Below are positions 1 to 5,684 of a stretch of DNA of 14,326 nt, piece after piece. The first letter of the stretch is position 1. Every line of letters starts with the position of its first letter. Origin of the DNA: Clostridium sp. CAG:288. GTDB lineage: Bacteria > Bacillota_I > Bacilli_A > RFN20 > CAG-288. The DNA is taken from assembly GCA_000437395.1 (NCBI GenBank), contig FR898173.1, positions 24,433 through 38,758 of the forward strand, in the 5' to 3' direction. The notes below the pieces were generated by a model. The model was not told where the DNA came from, searched no databases, and was given only the letters and a program-made list of their open reading frames with translations. Position numbers and translations under genes: made by a program.

Positions 1-613
1 TAGAGGTGATCAATTCGATAGCATTATGAATTATTATTTCACTAAATGTGTTGTCGATCTTTTAATAAGTAATAATCACGATGCTAATGAAGTTTCTTTA
101 AGACTTCAGGGATTATATTTAAGAAATATTGATCCAATATCAAATATGATGTTAAACCTTTTAGATTCTCATGATACTCATAGATTTATAAATTTAGTAC
201 ACGGAAATAAAAATAAACTCTTGCAAGCTTTAGCAATGTTAATTTATTTTCCAGGTATGCCTTGTATTTATTATGGTACCGAAATACCTCTTGAGGGAGG
301 CTATGATCCAGATTCAAGACGTTGTTTCCCTTGGGATAGAATTAATGAAAACAAAGAATATGTCAAACACTTCAAAAAAATATTAAAACTTAAAAAGTAT
401 AAGAGATTTGATAATGGCCTATTTAAAACATATTCACTAAACAAACTTCTAATTATGGAAAGAACATTAGGCAAGACAACTTATAGACTTATAATTAATT
501 CAGATAATCCACAAGAATATAATTCTCATGGTGTAATTATTGATACAATTAATTATGAAAATAATATACTTAATGGTGATGGATATATAATTGAGGTTAT
601 AAAAAATGACTGA
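1..613 (+). CDS. GH13 alpha-amylase-family glycosidase (neopullulanase/maltogenic amylase type), C-terminal part
   Basis: The open frame runs in from the left edge (first full codon at 2). It reads RGDQFDSIMNYYF before the ATG at 26, which is the usual GH13 context, so that ATG is internal and the gene begins outside the window. The segment NLLDSHDTHRF is GH13 conserved region IV: the Asp after SH is the transition-state-stabilising residue and Arg follows. The stretch PGMPCIYYGTEIPLEGG then DPDSRRCFPW is typical of enzymes acting on alpha-glucans, cyclodextrins or pullulan. The catalytic nucleophile Asp and acid Glu (regions II and III) must lie upstream and cannot be checked. The last ~70 residues are a short C-terminal beta domain. 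No export signal can be judged. It ends in TGA at 611-613, overlapping the next gene by 8 bases. The family is secure; the exact substrate is not. Confidence 0.9.
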   Translation, partial: RGDQFDSIMNYYFTKCVVDLLISNNHDANEVSLRLQGLYLRNIDPISNMMLNLLDSHDTHRFINLVHGNKNKLLQALAMLIYFPGMPCIYYGTEIPLEGGYDPDSRRCFPWDRINENKEYVKHFKKILKLKKYKRFDNGLFKTYSLNKLLIMERTLGKTTYRLIINSDNPQEYNSHGVIIDTINYENNILNGDGYIIEVIKND

Positions 614-887
614 TTTTAACGAATTAATAGATTTTTCAAAAGATATTGAAACAACTCTTTATGGCAAGCCACTCATTTTAAAAGGAGTTCATATGTACGA
701 AGGACCAATAACTTTACAATATATTCCTTATGGTGGAATACAAAGTGTCTTTTATGGAAACTTAATTATAAATGTCAAAAACGGCTATGTTTGTCCTAAT
801 AAAATAATTTATGATAATGTAGAATATACACCAAAAGAATTTACTTCTAAATTTGAAGATCTCGTAAATCAAATATTACCAAACTAA
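606..887 (+). CDS. small hypothetical protein coupled to the GH13 gene
   Basis: This is a 93-residue protein that I do not recognise. The ATG at 606 lies inside the end of the GH13 gene (8-base overlap) and has a GAGG ribosome site at 593-596 with a 9-base spacer, so it is probably translationally coupled and in the same operon. The protein has no signal peptide, no transmembrane helix and a single Cys. It starts acidic (DFNELIDFSKDIETT), then has an alternating hydrophobic, Gly/Tyr-rich middle that looks like beta strands, and ends with a probable helix (residues 76-91). It is likely a small cytoplasmic alpha/beta protein. Nothing beyond its position links it to carbohydrate metabolism. A strong terminator follows 3 bases after the stop. 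Confidence 0.75.
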   Translation: MTDFNELIDFSKDIETTLYGKPLILKGVHMYEGPITLQYIPYGGIQSVFYGNLIINVKNGYVCPNKIIYDNVEYTPKEFTSKFEDLVNQILPN

Positions 888-889
888 AA

Positions 890-918
890 GGCTCGCAAAA
901 CTGCGAGCCATTTTTTTT
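890..918 (+). terminator. intrinsic terminator, probably bidirectional
   Basis: The perfect 7-bp GC-rich stem GGCTCGC (890-896) / GCGAGCC (903-909) has loop AAAACT and is followed by eight T residues (911-918). It ends the GH13 operon. On the opposite strand the same stem is followed by TTTT, so it can also serve the convergent membrane-protein gene, whose stop is at 933. Confidence 0.93.
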
Positions 919-932
919 ACATATAACAAATC

Positions 933-1436
933 TTATTTTGCAGTGCGAGCAAGTGCACCAGTGACTGCTGATAAGCCAAAGCCAATAACAGCAAGATAAG
1001 CACCAATGTTAGCGTTGAATGTGTAAGCAACAAGTGAGTTAGATGCTTTTCCTTGAGCACCTGCAATAATGATGCAAACAATAGCAACAACTGCAGCAAG
1101 TAAGCCTAAGCAAGCAAGAACAATAGAAATTAATCTGTTAAGTTTAGAAGCTTGTCCATATTGGAAGACAAAGAATAAAGCTAAGGCAGCAAAAGCTACT
1201 AAGACACAAATCTTTGTTGTTAAGACAGCACCTTCTGCCTTAAACTCTAAGTTCGAAGCTTGATAGAGAGATTTAACTCCATCAATATCGTCCAAGAAGT
1301 TGAAAGCGGTACTGGATGACTCACTGCTCAAAATTGTTTTAGCTGTCATATTCCAAAATGGAACTAAGAAGCTAACTACACCGACTAAAAATAAGACGAA
1401 TGAAACGACTAAAAATAATGATTTATTCTTTTTCAT
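933..1436 (-). CDS. small Ala-rich integral membrane protein, function unknown
   Basis: The protein has 167 residues and about four predicted membrane segments: roughly 7-28, 73-93, 101-126 and 142-163. A 40-residue, Ser-rich and mildly acidic loop after the first segment probably faces outside. The start is fixed by an AGGAGGT ribosome site (1449-1455) 12 bases before the ATG, and an extended -10 element lies just upstream. I do not recognise a family; the layout resembles small four-helix proteins with one larger extracytoplasmic loop. There is no lipobox and no catalytic motif. It is richer in Ala and Gly codons than its neighbours and its DNA is visibly higher in G+C (about 40% in places against ~30%). 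The strong ribosome site and the codon choice would suit high expression, but that is inference. Confidence 0.85.
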   Translation of the reverse strand: MKKNKSLFLVVSFVLFLVGVVSFLVPFWNMTAKTILSSESSSTAFNFLDDIDGVKSLYQASNLEFKAEGAVLTTKICVLVAFAALALFFVFQYGQASKLNRLISIVLACLGLLAAVVAIVCIIIAGAQGKASNSLVAYTFNANIGAYLAVIGFGLSAVTGALARTAK

Positions 1437-1461
1437 AGCGAATAAATAACCTCCTGCGTAT

Positions 1462-1470
1462 AATATACCA
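1462..1470 (-). promoter_or_regulatory. extended -10 promoter of the membrane-protein gene
   Basis: On the minus strand this reads TGGTATATT, a TG-n-TATATT extended -10. No good -35 is seen 17 bases upstream (TTAATT). The predicted start at about 1455 would leave a leader of about 19 bases that begins at the AGGAGG ribosome site. Confidence 0.5.
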
Positions 1471-1535
1471 AAACTTAGTACAAAAATTAAGAGACAAAAG
1501 CATAATAAATGTACGAAATTTAAAATTCATTTTTC

Positions 1536-1565
1536 TTGACACTATACCCTAGTGGGGTATATATT
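1536..1565 (+). promoter_or_regulatory. csoR-copA promoter
   Basis: A perfect -35 TTGACA (1536-1541) is followed after 18 bases by TATATT (1560-1565). Transcription should begin near 1572, just before the GAGGAG ribosome site (1573-1578) of csoR. The spacer is occupied by the CsoR-type palindrome, so a bound repressor would block polymerase. Confidence 0.8.
1543..1561 (+). promoter_or_regulatory. CsoR operator (copper-responsive)
   Basis: The sequence TATACCC-TAGTG-GGGTATA is a perfect 7-bp inverted repeat around a 5-base centre. A/T-flanked runs of C and G of this kind (TACCC...GGGTA) are the known operator type of CsoR-family repressors. It sits between the -35 and -10 and directly upstream of csoR, which points to autoregulation with derepression by Cu(I). 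Confidence 0.85.
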
Positions 1566-1584
1566 AATGCACGAGGAGATAAAT

Positions 1585-1884
1585 ATGGAAGAATGTTGTT
1601 GTCAAAAAAAGAAATCGACACCAAGAGATGAGAAAAGCAAAAAAGCTATCGTCTCAAGAATTAATAAAATAGTTGGCCAAATGAATGGAGTCAAAAAAAT
1701 GATCGAAGAAGACAGATATTGCGACGATGTATTAATTCAATTATCAGCTATAGATAAATCCATTAAATCTTTAGCAAATATAATTCTCGACGACCATATG
1801 CACTCTTGTTTAATTGAAAACATAAAAAACGGCAACTATGAAGCTGTCGATGAAATAGTCGACTTATTTAAGAGGTTCCAATAA
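1585..1884 (+). CDS. csoR: copper-sensing transcriptional repressor CsoR
   Basis: A 99-residue, all-helical DUF156/CsoR-family regulator. The Cu(I) ligands of the family are present in register: Cys46 (RYCDD), His71 and Cys75 (HMHSC). In CsoR these three residues from two subunits bind Cu(I) and release the DNA. The helix-1 signature IVSRINKIVGQMNGVKKMI (residues 22-40) is also typical. The start is set at 1585 because GAGGAG precedes it by 6 bases; the frame extends upstream to a GTG at 1552, but that codon is inside the operator and upstream of the -10. An unusual Cys triplet (residues 4-6) at the N-terminus could bind additional metal. copA follows one base after the stop, so the two form one operon repressed by CsoR and induced by copper. 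Confidence 0.95.
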   Translation: MEECCCQKKKSTPRDEKSKKAIVSRINKIVGQMNGVKKMIEEDRYCDDVLIQLSAIDKSIKSLANIILDDHMHSCLIENIKNGNYEAVDEIVDLFKRFQ

Positions 1885-1885
1885 T

Positions 1886-4363
1886 ATGAAATTAAAATTT
1901 AATGTTGAAGGTATGACTTGTGCTTCATGCCAAGCACATGTATCAAAAGCTGTTGAGCAGCTCGAAGGAACAAGTAAAGTTAATGTAAACCTTTTAAAAA
2001 ATACTTTAGATGTTGAAGTTGATGAAGCTAAATGTGACGCTTCAAAAATTGAAGATGCAGTTCAAAAAGCAGGTTACAAAGCTTATATTCCAAACGCTAA
2101 TAAAAAAACTGATAAACTAATTGAAAAGAATCATGATTTAGCCTATCTTATCTTTTCCCTTGTTGATTTATTAGTTATAATGTACTTTTCTATGGGACAC
2201 ATGATGTGGGGTTGGCCAGTTCCTAAAGTGTTCAATATGCACACTAATCCTATGGGATTCTCACTTGTTCAATTTATACTCGTACTGCCTATTATATTTT
2301 TATATAGAAAATATTTTATAAACGGGTTTAAAAAACTTATAAAACTAAGTCCAAATATGGACACTTTAATAGCCATCGGTGCAACTTTCTCTATTGCTTA
2401 TGGAATATATTGCTTATTCATGATATCCATGGGATATACTGAATACCATATGTATTTATACTTTGAAGCAGCTGGTATGATTCTTACCCTTGTCAGTTTA
2501 GGAAAATACTTAGAAAAACTTTCTAAAAGAAAAACTACAACCGCTATAGAAAAACTTATGGATTTATCACCAAAAGAAGCTGTTGTATTAAAAGACAATA
2601 TAGAAACTAAAGTAAAAATTGAAGAAGTAAAATTAGGTGATATAGTCGTCGTTAAAAAAGGTGATAGCGTTCCGGTTGATGGGAAAATAATTGAAGGCAA
2701 CGCTTCAATCGATCAATCAAACATTACTGGTGAATCTATTCCTGTTTATAAAACAGCAAACGACGATGTTTATTCCTCAACAATAGTAACAGCTGGATAC
2801 ATCAAAGTTAAAGCTACTAAAGTTGGTGAAGATACATCAATCGCAAATATTATTAAGTTGGTCGATGAAGCTAGTAACTCTAAAGCTCCTATATCAAAAC
2901 TAGCTGATAAGATTTCTGGTGTATTTGTTCCAGTTATTCTAGCAATAGCTTTAGTTACTTTTATCATCAATTTAATCGTCAGCAAAGATTTCCAAATTGC
3001 TCTAAACTTTGCTATTACTGTTATAGTTATTGCTTGCCCATGTGCCTTAGGATTAGCCACACCAGTTGCAATCATGGTTGGTACTGGCAAAGGTGCTGAA
3101 AATGGATTATTAATAAAAAATGCAGAGATATTAGAAAAAGCTCACCACATTAAAACAGTAGTTTTGGATAAAACTGGTACAATAACTGAAGGTAAGCCAA
3201 GAGTAACAGACTTTGAAAGCTTTGAATCAGATTCAGATTTATTGTCAGTAATATACTCTTTAGAGAATATGTCAGAACATCCACTAGCACTTTCAATGAT
3301 TGAATATGCCAAAGAGAACAATGCTAACTTATTAGAAGTTAAAGAATTTAAAACTACTGATGGTCGCGGAATTGAAGGAATAGTAAATAACTCAAAATAC
3401 TTCATAGGTAACTACAAATCCGTAGAAGAATTAAAACTAAACACTAAAGAATTAGAAGATAAAGTAAATAATTTATCTTATCAAGGTAAAACACCTCTAT
3501 TAATTATCAAAGATAATAAAGTAGTCGGTTTAATTGCTGTTAAAGATGAAGTTAAAGAAAGTTCTAAACAAGCAATATCAGAACTTAGAAATAAAGGCAT
3601 TAAAGTTATAATGCTAACAGGTGATAATAGAAAAACGGCTGAAGCTATAGCAAAAGAAGTCAACGTTGATGAAGTCATTTCTGATGTTCACCCTGAAGAT
3701 AAACAAAAAGTAATCAATTCATTAAAAACCAATGACAAAAACTTAATAGCAATGGTTGGTGATGGAGTTAATGATGCACCAGCATTAACAAGTGCTGATT
3801 TAGGAATTGCTATTGGTGGAGGTAGTGATATTGCTATCGAATCTGCTGATATAGTTTTATTAAGAAATGATTTGTTAGACGTTTTAAATGTTATAAGCTT
3901 AAGTAAAAGAGTCATTAACACCATTAAATTAAGTCTTTTCTGGGCTTTCTTCTATAACTTTGTCTGTGTAATTCTTTCCACTGGATTCTTATATTACTTA
4001 ACAGATAAAAAGTTTATGATGACACCAATGATTGCCTCCGTTGCTATGAGCATATCTAGTGTCTCTGTCGTATTAACTTCATTAACAATTAATTTCTTTA
4101 AAGTCAAGAAAGCTAAAAATAGCAACAATTCAAGCGTTTCAATAAAGGAGAAAAATAAAATGCAAACAAAAGTTATTTATGTAGATGGAATGATGTGTAA
4201 CCACTGTAAAGCACACGTTGAAGAAGCCTGTAAAAAAGTTCCAGGTGTCAGTGATGCAGTAGTATCTTTACAAGATAAAAACGTTACTGTTACATGTGAA
4301 GAAAAAGTAACTGATGAAGCTTTAAAACAAAGCATCAAAGAAGCAGGTTACGAAGCAAAATAA
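1886..4363 (+). CDS. copA: Cu(I)-exporting P1B-type ATPase CopA with N- and C-terminal metal-binding domains
   Basis: An 825-residue membrane pump that exports Cu(I) using ATP. The order is: N-terminal HMA domain with GMTCASC (residues 9-15); membrane helices, with a Met/His-rich outer loop (GHMMWGWP, 104-111); actuator TGES (281-284); intramembrane CPC (384-386); phosphorylated Asp428 in DKTGT; SEHP (463-466), which contacts the adenine of ATP; MLTGDN (576-581); GDGVND (625-630). The pair YN (690-691) and MSISS (721-725) in the last helices is the Cu(I)-specific P1B-1 signature. After a hydrophilic linker of about 15 residues (744-758) a second HMA domain with GMMCNHC (768-774) closes the protein; a C-terminal HMA is unusual, since extra copies normally sit at the N-terminus. 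The ribosome site AGAGG (1871-1875) lies in the end of csoR. Confidence 0.97.
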   Translation: MKLKFNVEGMTCASCQAHVSKAVEQLEGTSKVNVNLLKNTLDVEVDEAKCDASKIEDAVQKAGYKAYIPNANKKTDKLIEKNHDLAYLIFSLVDLLVIMYFSMGHMMWGWPVPKVFNMHTNPMGFSLVQFILVLPIIFLYRKYFINGFKKLIKLSPNMDTLIAIGATFSIAYGIYCLFMISMGYTEYHMYLYFEAAGMILTLVSLGKYLEKLSKRKTTTAIEKLMDLSPKEAVVLKDNIETKVKIEEVKLGDIVVVKKGDSVPVDGKIIEGNASIDQSNITGESIPVYKTANDDVYSSTIVTAGYIKVKATKVGEDTSIANIIKLVDEASNSKAPISKLADKISGVFVPVILAIALVTFIINLIVSKDFQIALNFAITVIVIACPCALGLATPVAIMVGTGKGAENGLLIKNAEILEKAHHIKTVVLDKTGTITEGKPRVTDFESFESDSDLLSVIYSLENMSEHPLALSMIEYAKENNANLLEVKEFKTTDGRGIEGIVNNSKYFIGNYKSVEELKLNTKELEDKVNNLSYQGKTPLLIIKDNKVVGLIAVKDEVKESSKQAISELRNKGIKVIMLTGDNRKTAEAIAKEVNVDEVISDVHPEDKQKVINSLKTNDKNLIAMVGDGVNDAPALTSADLGIAIGGGSDIAIESADIVLLRNDLLDVLNVISLSKRVINTIKLSLFWAFFYNFVCVILSTGFLYYLTDKKFMMTPMIASVAMSISSVSVVLTSLTINFFKVKKAKNSNNSSVSIKEKNKMQTKVIYVDGMMCNHCKAHVEEACKKVPGVSDAVVSLQDKNVTVTCEEKVTDEALKQSIKEAGYEAK
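4144..4162 (+). promoter_or_regulatory. internal ribosome-binding site and start codon within copA
   Basis: AAAGGAG (4144-4150) is followed, after 9 bases, by an in-frame ATG (4160-4162, Met759 of CopA). This is as good as any ribosome site in the window. It falls exactly in the linker between the pump and its C-terminal HMA domain, where a start would release an intact domain. Confidence 0.6.
4160..4363 (+). CDS. copZ: nested CopZ-like copper chaperone (alternative product of copA)
   Basis: If translation starts at Met759 of CopA the product is a free 67-residue HMA protein, the usual length of CopZ (about 68-69). It has the Cu(I) site M-M-C-N-H-C (residues 11-16) and the betaalphabetabetaalphabeta pattern ending in EAGYEAK, as in stand-alone CopZ. 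No separate copZ gene follows copA in this window. The simplest reading is a former copA-copZ pair now joined in one frame that has kept the copZ ribosome site, giving both a fused domain and a soluble chaperone delivering Cu(I) to the pump. E. coli CopA also yields a chaperone-like fragment, but by frameshifting and from the N-terminus. The start is seen in the sequence; actual use of it is inference. Confidence 0.55.
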   Translation: MQTKVIYVDGMMCNHCKAHVEEACKKVPGVSDAVVSLQDKNVTVTCEEKVTDEALKQSIKEAGYEAK

Positions 4364-4370
4364 CTAAAAA

Positions 4371-4405
4371 TGCTGTTGCCATTGCAACAGCATATTTTTA
4401 TTTTC
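4371..4405 (+). terminator. intrinsic terminator shared by copA and the convergent ATP-grasp gene
   Basis: The perfect 9-bp stem TGCTGTTGC (4371-4379) / GCAACAGCA (4384-4392), loop CATT, is followed by TATTTTTATTTT. On the minus strand the stem is followed by TTTTT, so it probably terminates from both sides. It overlaps the last codons and stop of the minus-strand gene (stop at 4398-4400). Confidence 0.9.
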
Positions 4406-5588
4406 TAGCTAAAACAAATCTTCTTATTTCAGCTATCGTAGCCTTATCATCAACTCTAAACATATAATAACGATTACCCATAGCTTCACTAAAGATATCT
4501 GGCATTCTTCCTTCTTTCATGATTAGATTGCAATATCTATTAAATATTTCCCAATCATCATGTAAATAATTAATTCCATCTCTTCTTCCTAAATATAGAC
4601 AATATCTTTTAACTTGAGAGATATCTTCTCTGTTTTCATCAAAGCACATGACATCAGCCCAAATTTTATATATATCAATACTATATGCATAATCAATCAT
4701 ATCAGGAGTATAACCTCCTGGAACTCTCATATTAACTTCAAGTCCAACTAATTCACCTTTATTAGCTAGTCCTGGTTTATCTTTAGTAAGTCTAAAGAAC
4801 TCTAAATGGTAAAATCTTGATTTAGCGCCAAAAGCTTTTAAAACTGCTTGTCCTTGCTTCATTAAGTCATCTGGAATATCTCTAACAGTATAATATTCAA
4901 CTTCTTTTAAACCAGTAACTATATCCATAATTGGAGTTGGAAAAGCGTGATGAGTTGGATAAACCACATTGCCATTGCTATCACATACCCCATCAAAACT
5001 TAAGAGCTCTCCTTCTAAATATTCTTCCATAATATATGGAGAGCCATCATAGTGTTCAAAGAAAGTAACAAGCCCTGCAGCATCAGAAATCTTATAAGTT
5101 TTAGAAGCACCAACGCCGTGATCTGGCTTAACAACTACAGGATACCCCACAACATTTATAAAATCTTTAGCTTTATCAATTGTAGATACTAATAAATATC
5201 TTGCGGTTTTAACGTTTGCTCTCTTGTACCCTTCTTTCATTAAACTTTTTCTATTGAAAGTTTTAATCAATTCTGGATTAGGGCCTGTTGTAACATTAAA
5301 TATTTCTCTTAGTCTAGCATCGTCGTCTAACCAATATTCGTTATTAGATTCAATATAATCAATAGGACCATACTTGTTAATAAAATATCTAATAGCATCA
5401 CACTTTTGATCAAAGTTGTGCAAGCTATCGACTTTATAGTGATCTGTCAAATTAACCTTCAATTCATATGGAAGATAATCTGTAGGCGTTTCAGTAATTC
5501 CTAAAACATTAGCGCCATTTTCTTTTAAAGCTTTACAGAAAAGATAATATGTATCTGGAAAGTTTGGTGAAATAAAAACAAAGTTCAT
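4398..5588 (-). CDS. ATP-grasp family carboxylate-amine/thiol ligase, substrate unknown
   Basis: A 396-residue soluble protein. Residues 1-100 form the Rossmann-like pre-ATP-grasp domain (MNFVFISPNF start). The ATP-grasp core follows: VVVKPDHGVGAS (151-162) with Lys154 and the glycine-rich loop, EEYLEGE (188-194) at the adenine hinge, and the Mg-binding set Glu263 (HLEFFR), Glu284 and Asn286 (GLEVNMR). All key residues are present, so it should be active. Family members form an acyl-phosphate and then an amide or similar bond, as in amino-acid ligases, PurD or carbamoyl-phosphate synthase. Residues 310-396 are a family-specific tail. It is a single-gene unit between two terminators, so the neighbours give no clue to substrate. 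The ATG at 5586-5588 has AAGGA about 11 bases upstream. Confidence 0.88.
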   Translation of the reverse strand: MNFVFISPNFPDTYYLFCKALKENGANVLGITETPTDYLPYELKVNLTDHYKVDSLHNFDQKCDAIRYFINKYGPIDYIESNNEYWLDDDARLREIFNVTTGPNPELIKTFNRKSLMKEGYKRANVKTARYLLVSTIDKAKDFINVVGYPVVVKPDHGVGASKTYKISDAAGLVTFFEHYDGSPYIMEEYLEGELLSFDGVCDSNGNVVYPTHHAFPTPIMDIVTGLKEVEYYTVRDIPDDLMKQGQAVLKAFGAKSRFYHLEFFRLTKDKPGLANKGELVGLEVNMRVPGGYTPDMIDYAYSIDIYKIWADVMCFDENREDISQVKRYCLYLGRRDGINYLHDDWEIFNRYCNLIMKEGRMPDIFSEAMGNRYYMFRVDDKATIAEIRRFVLARK

Positions 5589-5614
5589 ATTATTTACCGT
5601 CCTTATTAATAAAA

Positions 5615-5623
5615 GTGTAGCAC
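5615..5623 (-). promoter_or_regulatory. extended -10 promoter of the ATP-grasp gene
   Basis: The minus strand reads TGCTACACT, a TG-n-TACACT extended -10. The -35 region 17 bases upstream (TAATTT) is weak. Transcription would start near 5608, leaving a ~20-base leader that contains the AAGGA ribosome site. Confidence 0.45.
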
Positions 5624-5644
5624 TTAAATAAAATATAAAATTAT

Positions 5645-5679
5645 AAAAAGTGCTTTCATACCTAAATATAAAAGCACTT
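5645..5679 (-). terminator. intrinsic terminator of the surface-protein operon
   Basis: The arms AAGTGCTTT / AAAGCACTT (5648-5656 and 5671-5679) form a perfect 9-bp stem with a 14-base loop. Read on the minus strand the stem runs into TTTTT followed by an AT-rich stretch. It lies directly after the stop (5685) of the 1143-residue surface protein. Confidence 0.8.
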
Positions 5680-5684
5680 ATAAA

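Noticed and set aside
611..619. TGA read as tryptophan (mycoplasma code), extending the GH13 protein by two residues to TAA
   Set aside because: All large genes use TGG for Trp and have complete domains without in-frame TGA, which would not be so in a code-4 genome of this base composition.
917..1099. Leu-rich open frame on the minus strand within the membrane-protein gene
   Set aside because: It is a frame-shifted shadow of the real gene, with no ribosome site and a low-complexity Leu/Ala product.
1552..1584. Upstream in-frame GTG start for csoR adding 11 residues
   Set aside because: The GTG lies within the operator and upstream of the -10, so it would not be transcribed; the ATG at 1585 has a proper GAGGAG 6 bases before it.
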